Shown in pieces: positions 22,588 through 26,889 of a DNA stretch of 26,889 nucleotides. Position 1 is the first letter of the stretch. The number at the start of each line of letters is the position of its first letter. The position numbers were made by a program, and so were the translations under genes. The stretch spans positions 1 to 26,889 of the forward strand of contig DBPW01000027.1 of assembly GCA_002305015.1 (NCBI GenBank), written 5' to 3'. This stretch comes from Bacteroidales bacterium UBA1410 (GTDB lineage Bacteria > Bacteroidota > Bacteroidia > Bacteroidales > Dysgonomonadaceae). The notes beneath the pieces were generated by a model. That model was not told where the DNA came from. It saw only the letters and a list, made by a program, of their open reading frames with translations, and did no database searches.

Positions 22588-23166
22588 TTAATTGATAACA
22601 TATGTAATGGATATTGCTCCTTTGGTAGGACCGAAATAGTTTTTCTTGTTTTCTCCGATTCTTGATCCATTTTCACCCAATGAATAGATATCGTAATCGA
22701 ATCGTGCATATCCTACTCCCAATGTTGCTTCCAAGCCCCAGCGAGAACTTAATACCCACTGATAACCGTAACTGACACCAAAGCCAATGGCAGATCCGTC
22801 GTACCGTCGATCTTTCAGATTTTTCAGTTTCCATATGGGAATATCCACTCCTCCCATGTTGAATTGTCCACCTACGCCGTGCAATCCAAAAAAATGGCCG
22901 TTATACGTTTCGTTAAGCCAATAACGTGCTTCAGGCCACACAACCCAATGTTTAATCTGCTTGTCATCACCGAATTTGAAGGGATTGAATCCTGCCGACA
23001 ACTCTATGCTTACGTTATCGGCCACAGCAAACTCTGCTCCGAGATTGGGTGATGCGGTCAACCAATACGGAATATTCGTTTTCAACATCGTTTTTTGAGC
23101 ATGCGCGGATAAAAATAGTCCCGCCAACAAGAAAAGGACAAGAGAAAATTTTTTCATCGTATTCAT
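22588..23166 (-). CDS. DUF3575 family exported protein (outer-membrane barrel-like)
   Basis: A 192-residue secreted protein. The signal peptide MNTMKKFSLVLFLLAGLFLSAHA is followed by a predicted cleavage AHA^QKT, leaving Gln at +1. The mature start KTMLKTNIPYWLTASPNLGAEF is typical of Bacteroidota DUF3575 proteins. The rest alternates hydrophobic and polar residues with many Gly/Tyr/Trp, as in small beta-barrels, and ends on a hydrophobic strand (AISITYVIN). Either ATG (23166 or 23157) could be the start; both keep the signal peptide. Function is not known for the family. A promoter lies 54 bases upstream; thpR and dinB follow on the same strand. Confidence 0.78.
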   Translation of the reverse strand: MNTMKKFSLVLFLLAGLFLSAHAQKTMLKTNIPYWLTASPNLGAEFAVADNVSIELSAGFNPFKFGDDKQIKHWVVWPEARYWLNETYNGHFFGLHGVGGQFNMGGVDIPIWKLKNLKDRRYDGSAIGFGVSYGYQWVLSSRWGLEATLGVGYARFDYDIYSLGENGSRIGENKKNYFGPTKGAISITYVIN

Positions 23167-23219
23167 TGTTCTTCAATTAAATTAAATTAGAATAATACAA
23201 TTGATTGATCCGTTATCGG

Positions 23220-23227
23220 CAAAGATA
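23220..23227 (-). promoter_or_regulatory. -7 promoter element of the DUF3575 gene
   Basis: The minus strand reads TATCTTTGC, an exact -7 match, 54 bases upstream of the first ATG of the DUF3575 gene, in the spacer beyond the acetylesterase stop. thpR and dinB may share this transcript. Confidence 0.6.
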
Positions 23228-23325
23228 AAAGAAAATCACAAGAGAATAACAACTATAAGGATAATTTTTTACAAATAATCCTGCCAACATAAGTTTATAG
23301 GTTACAATCTCAAAAGTTACAGGTT

Positions 23326-24756
23326 TTACTTTTCGAAATTATCTGTTCTGAAAGGCACCACAGGCAATTCGCGTGTATTGTAAAGATTCCCGATTTGAAA
23401 ATTCTTGAAGCAATATCTTACCGCTACGGGGTTCGGAATATTTTCATTCGAAACAATCAATATCCTGTTGTTCAAATCGACCTCAACCTTAGCCGGACGA
23501 AAAATCCGATCATCTCCGGCAATCTCGAAACCATTTATGCCCACCGTTCTGCTGAAACCGTTCTCGGCATGGTTGAAAGAAAGGTAAATTTTTCCGTCTT
23601 TTATTTCCATCGATTTATACTCCGGTCCATGACAAGCCACACCTGCATGACCATAAGTTTGCGAAAGAGCCATAAAAGCAAGTCTCTTCCCTACATCGAT
23701 TTTATTGCGAGGATGAATATTGGTTTTTTCATAATCTTCGACCAAATCGTTGGTCGAAATCATGCCGCTATTGGGAATCAGTGATTGTGCCTTGAATTGG
23801 GCTTCGCGCAGCAGTGCGCCGGAGGTACCGGTCTCACCGTCACCATAAATCCAGGGAGCAATTTCAACGTAATAAAATGGCAAATCGCCCAATCCCCAAT
23901 CCTTTCTCCAAAGATTGACCATGTTGGCAAGTCGCTCGGCATATACTTGGTGATGCCCGACATTTGATTCGCCCTGATACCAGATAAAACCTTTAATGGT
24001 ATAGTGAATCAAAGGACGTATCATCGCATTATACATAACCATCGGACGCGACATTGGATGAAGATCATTGATAGCTTTTTCGCTCAAATCGACATCGGGA
24101 TAAGTTTCCAAAATTTCGCGGCTTGTCCAACCTTCCACACGTGAACCTCCCCAACTGGAAACAATAATCCCAATCGGTACATTTAATGTTTGATACAGCG
24201 TCTGCGCAAAATGATAAGCCGTGGCACTGAAACCCGGCGCATTTTCAGGGGTACATGCTTGCCACTTCCCCTTAACGGTTTCACGGGGTTCCATCGCTGC
24301 AGTTTTGGGAATGGTAACAAAACGGATTCCCTTGTTTTGTCCTGCCATCGCAATAGTTTCGTTAGCCTTGAGAATCGGATTATTCCAAAAGCCGTTCAAC
24401 GGCATCTCCATGTTGCTCTGTCCTGAAGCAAGCCAAACCTCTCCTATCAACACATTGTTCAGCGTTACTTTTTCGCCGTCGGAAATCGAGATGGAATAAG
24501 GAGTAAAACTTGCTGCAGGTGTAGCAACGGATACCTTCCAGTTTCCTTTTGTGTCAACCTTAACTTTAGTAATTTCGGCAGTCCATGAAGGACGAATTTC
24601 AACTGTTTTTCCGGGATCGGATTTCCCCCAGAGATTAACTTTTGTGTTCTGTTGCAGAACCATGTTGTCGCTCAATATTTCAGGTAACAAAACTTTTGCA
24701 CCGATTGAATTGGAAAAAATCCACAAGAGCATTAACGGTAAAATCTTGAATTTCAT
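23326..24756 (-). CDS. SASA-family acetylesterase (sialate O-acetylesterase-like)
   Basis: A 476-residue exported SGNH-type esterase. A signal peptide (MKFKILPLMLLWIFSNSIGA) leads into a beta-sandwich region with LPEILSDNMVLQQNTKVNLWG. The catalytic block VWLASGQSNMEMPL puts the nucleophile at Ser114. GFIWYQGESNV and the C-terminal KTNIHPRNKIDVGKRLA, carrying the catalytic His, complete the family pattern. Such enzymes remove O-acetyl groups from sugars; sialic acid is only one known substrate class. Here the neighbours are a cellobiose/mannobiose-type 2-epimerase and a GPH symporter, so acetylated mannan or similar oligosaccharides are a better guess than sialic acid. It is the third gene of that operon, 59 bases after the epimerase stop. 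Confidence 0.85.
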   Translation of the reverse strand: MKFKILPLMLLWIFSNSIGAKVLLPEILSDNMVLQQNTKVNLWGKSDPGKTVEIRPSWTAEITKVKVDTKGNWKVSVATPAASFTPYSISISDGEKVTLNNVLIGEVWLASGQSNMEMPLNGFWNNPILKANETIAMAGQNKGIRFVTIPKTAAMEPRETVKGKWQACTPENAPGFSATAYHFAQTLYQTLNVPIGIIVSSWGGSRVEGWTSREILETYPDVDLSEKAINDLHPMSRPMVMYNAMIRPLIHYTIKGFIWYQGESNVGHHQVYAERLANMVNLWRKDWGLGDLPFYYVEIAPWIYGDGETGTSGALLREAQFKAQSLIPNSGMISTNDLVEDYEKTNIHPRNKIDVGKRLAFMALSQTYGHAGVACHGPEYKSMEIKDGKIYLSFNHAENGFSRTVGINGFEIAGDDRIFRPAKVEVDLNNRILIVSNENIPNPVAVRYCFKNFQIGNLYNTRELPVVPFRTDNFEK

Positions 24757-24815
24757 TTTATCAGGTATTTAATAATTATTTAATTACGAGAATTTTTAGT
24801 GTTGAAATAAAATTG

Positions 24816-26045
24816 TTATTTAATTCGATTAATCAATTCGATGCACATCCTGCTGTTGTGGTAAGGACATTTCCAAAATCCGGCTTTGTCGTTCAGTGTA
24901 TCTTTATGTCCGTCCTTAGAAACCGCCCAGTACCATTCGCCATTTTCTCTGTCAATCAGGTTTTCTTTGATAAAATTCCAGGAATGGATCGCTTTTTCGA
25001 GGTAAGATTCTTTTTTCGATAGTTGATATGCATTGAAAAATCCGACCACAGCTTCTGCTTGCGGCCACCAATCGCAATTTGTATCGAGGTGGTTGGTAGC
25101 GACATTTTTTTCGTTCATCAGCCTTCCGTCTTCACGAAGTCCTTCTGTTGCAGCATCTGCTACGCGAAGAACGGTATTTCTCACTTTTTTCAGTGTTCCC
25201 GCATCACCCAAAACCACTCTGGCTTCGTCCAACAACCAGGAGGCTTCAATATCGTGTCCGAACGATTGAATAGACGATTTGCACACCCAATTTTCATCGA
25301 AAAAAAGATTCAAATGATATGTTTCGGAATTGATAATTTTTTCGAGAAAAAGATTTATCAAATTTTTCAGTTGCTTTTCCAACAAAGGATTTTTCCAAAC
25401 CCGAAATAAATGAGTGTAAGCTTCGAGCAAGTGCAAATGTGTGTTCATCGTCTTTTTTTCGTTGGCATCTTTTTCGCTCAAACGTACGTCGTCGAGCAAA
25501 ATCCAATCGCGACTGTATGCTTCGAAATAGCCGTTTTTGTCCTTATCAAAACTGTATTTTTCTATCAACGAAAAAAGTTCTTTTGCCTTTCCCAAAGCCG
25601 TTTCATTGCCGCTCGCACGATAAAATTCGACCAATGCATAAATGAAAAATGCTTGACTGTAAATCTGTTTTTTGGTGTCGGCAGGCGAACCATCTGCATT
25701 CAGCATCCAATAAGTCCCTCCAAATTCTTCATCGAAAAAATGGTTGAAAATATATTCCTTTGCATGTTCAGCTTCCTTCAGATACGCTTCGTTTTTCAAA
25801 TGCAAAGCAGCAGAAGAAAAAGTCCACAAAATGCGTGCATTCAAAATTCCTCCTCGTGGCGCATTTTTGACCAACTGATTTTTGCCGGTCATTTGTCCGA
25901 AATAACCTCCGTTTTTGGAATCTTTCATTTTTTCTGTCCAAAACGGAAGAATATTTTGCGTTAATTCGTCGTAAGCTTCCTCCTTTAATTTTATTAGATT
26001 AAAAGAAATATCCTTGTTTACTGTTTGTTTTGAATAATTTGTCAT
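24816..26045 (-). CDS. Cellobiose/mannobiose 2-epimerase (AGE superfamily)
   Basis: A 409-residue (alpha/alpha)6-barrel epimerase. Three histidines expected in cellobiose 2-epimerases are in place: His205 in KTMNTHLHLLEAY, His264 in SFGHDIEASWLL and His396 in FWKCPYHNSRM. Their spacings of 59 and 132 match that subfamily closely. Other blocks are IYSQAFFIYALVEFYRAS (128-145), NTHLHLLEAYTHLFRVW and NCDWWPQAEAVVGF (323-336). Characterised members convert beta-1,4-mannobiose to mannosyl-glucose or epimerise cellobiose in the cytoplasm. N-acylglucosamine 2-epimerase is the alternative, but the FGHDIEASWLL and WKCPYHN motifs favour the disaccharide enzyme. It lies 44 bases after the transporter stop. 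Confidence 0.85.
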   Translation of the reverse strand: MTNYSKQTVNKDISFNLIKLKEEAYDELTQNILPFWTEKMKDSKNGGYFGQMTGKNQLVKNAPRGGILNARILWTFSSAALHLKNEAYLKEAEHAKEYIFNHFFDEEFGGTYWMLNADGSPADTKKQIYSQAFFIYALVEFYRASGNETALGKAKELFSLIEKYSFDKDKNGYFEAYSRDWILLDDVRLSEKDANEKKTMNTHLHLLEAYTHLFRVWKNPLLEKQLKNLINLFLEKIINSETYHLNLFFDENWVCKSSIQSFGHDIEASWLLDEARVVLGDAGTLKKVRNTVLRVADAATEGLREDGRLMNEKNVATNHLDTNCDWWPQAEAVVGFFNAYQLSKKESYLEKAIHSWNFIKENLIDRENGEWYWAVSKDGHKDTLNDKAGFWKCPYHNSRMCIELINRIK

Positions 26046-26089
26046 TTCGAAATCAAAGATTTACAACGTTTTGACTAAAAAATCCGGTT

Positions 26090-26889
26090 TTATTGAATTG
26101 TCAATTTAGCTCTTTTTTGGTCGAGTTGTTCGATTATTTCTTTTACTTTTTTGTCGGAAAGCGGATAAAACAACATTCCTACAAATGCCAACAAACAGCA
26201 AAATGCAGGGAAGATACTTATCATAAGTCGCTCTCCGAAAATGGTTTCTACAGCCTGTTGTGCAGCCTGCGGATTATAATTGAAAATTGCCAAAATCCAA
26301 CCGCTTAAAGCTGCTCCTAACGCCCAACCCAATTTTTGAGACATGGAAGAAGACGAGAAAATCAATCCCGTAGCACGTCGTCCCGTCGTCAGTTCCTGAT
26401 GATCGACAATATCGGCAAACATCGACCAAAGCAGTGGCAACACATATCCTGCGAAAATAGAAGTAAAAAATTGCAAAACAAGAATCAGCAGAACATTATT
26501 TGGAACAAAATAAAATCCCGTACTCAAAATTCCCGCCATCAAAATGGAAATCATGTACGTTCGTTTCTTGCCATATTTAGCAGAAACAGCAGGTGCTGCC
26601 ATCACTCCAATCAAATTAGCTGCCTGTCCGACAAGGAAATAGATAGTCGTTATGTCCCATCCTGTACCGGACATTCGGTAATTCACCTGAACATAATCGC
26701 GAAAATAGTAAATCGCCACACTATCACGTATGGCATTGAAAAGCAAAGCTGCCAGTCCTGTTCCAATGAGAATCCACCACGGAGAATTGTGAAACAGATT
26801 TTTCAAATCCTGTTTGACGGAAACATTTTCTTCGCTTTCAATTTGTGTTACGCGTTCTTTCGTCCAATTAAAGCACAGTAAAAACAAAA
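26090..26889 (-). CDS. GPH-family sugar:cation symporter, C-terminal part
   Basis: The C-terminal 265 or so residues of a transporter whose 5' end lies beyond the right edge of the window. It has about six hydrophobic helices. The run includes LFHNSPWWILIGTGLAALLFNAI, IYYFRDYVQV, LLWSMFADIVDHQELTTGRRATGL and SMSQKLGWALGAALSGWIL. The last two are hallmark loops of the glycoside-pentoside-hexuronide (MelB-like) symporters. A charged C-terminal tail (KKVKEIIEQLDQKRAK) ends in the cytoplasm. It would import a di- or oligosaccharide with Na+ or H+. The epimerase gene 44 bases downstream suggests that mannobiose or cellobiose is the cargo. The apparent first codon at the edge is not a true start. 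Confidence 0.88.
   Translation of the reverse strand, partial: LFLLCFNWTKERVTQIESEENVSVKQDLKNLFHNSPWWILIGTGLAALLFNAIRDSVAIYYFRDYVQVNYRMSGTGWDITTIYFLVGQAANLIGVMAAPAVSAKYGKKRTYMISILMAGILSTGFYFVPNNVLLILVLQFFTSIFAGYVLPLLWSMFADIVDHQELTTGRRATGLIFSSSSMSQKLGWALGAALSGWILAIFNYNPQAAQQAVETIFGERLMISIFPAFCCLLAFVGMLFYPLSDKKVKEIIEQLDQKRAKLTIQ

Noticed and set aside
23252..23280. Imperfect inverted repeat AGGATAATT/AATAATCCT
   Set aside because: One mismatch, AT-rich and not followed by a T run on the strand of the neighbouring genes, so not a convincing terminator.
24816..26045. N-acylglucosamine 2-epimerase (sialic acid pathway)
   Set aside because: Catalytic His spacing and the FGHDIEASWLL and WKCPYHN blocks fit cellobiose/mannobiose 2-epimerases better, although an assay would be needed to settle it.

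Overview
The window reads as part of a Bacteroidales (phylum Bacteroidota) chromosome. Three kinds of evidence support this. The promoters have the Bacteroidota primary-sigma form TAnnTTTG instead of a -10 TATAAT box. Ribosome-binding sites are essentially absent. The protein families are typical of the order: HU-CCDC81/SPOR, NigD-like, DUF3575, a tandem TonB_C periplasmic protein, a zinc glutaminyl cyclase of the Porphyromonas type, and a short GyrB. Gene content and AT-rich codon use would fit a Dysgonomonas/Proteiniphilum/Parabacteroides-like organism, but the genus cannot be fixed from the sequence alone. No insertion sequence, prophage, integrase, CRISPR array or rRNA was seen. This is mostly core chromosome, with one carbohydrate-use operon entering at the right edge.

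Layout. 1-1142: a D-2-hydroxyacid (D-lactate type) dehydrogenase, with a minus-strand promoter at the extreme left edge that serves a gene outside the window. 1220-5694: a tight minus-strand operon gyrB - LD-carboxypeptidase - glutaminyl cyclase - sufE. 5852-6331: a minus-strand unit tRNA-Glu(TTC) - rpsT with its own promoter and terminator. 6337-6735: about 400 bases without a convincing gene, lying between two tRNA genes. 6736-6829: tRNA-Ala(GGC), whose promoter is back to back with that of ruvC. 6841-10311: plus-strand ruvC, an HU/SPOR envelope protein, a fucosyltransferase-like enzyme and a tandem TonB_C protein, ending at a strong terminator. 10338-14992: a minus-strand operon PASTA protein - rluD - ddl - acyltransferase - NigD-like lipoprotein. 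15051-15300: rpmH with its own promoter and terminator. 15340-16782: PIN-PhoH ATPase, divergent from hisS. 16886-20785: hisS - ABC-F ATPase - small acyltransferase, each joined by an ATGA overlap. 20777-23227: minus-strand DUF3575 protein, thpR and dinB. 23326-26889: a minus-strand operon of a GPH-type sugar symporter (cut by the window edge), a cellobiose/mannobiose 2-epimerase and a SASA-type acetylesterase.

How the genes fit together. Most are housekeeping: DNA topology and repair (gyrB, ruvC, dinB), translation (rpsT, rpmH, hisS, the ABC-F protein, rluD, two tRNAs), Fe-S assembly (sufE), cell-wall synthesis and sensing (ddl, PASTA, SPOR, LD-carboxypeptidase) and lipid acylation. The glutaminyl cyclase has likely substrates in the same window: two exported proteins here have predicted signal-peptidase sites that leave Gln at +1. 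The right-hand operon is best read as uptake and processing of acetylated beta-mannan or similar oligosaccharides rather than sialic acid use. I see no clearly new multi-gene system. The least explained features are the tRNA-flanked non-coding stretch, the tRNA-Ala 3' trailer with its own terminator, and a probably leaderless HU/SPOR mRNA.
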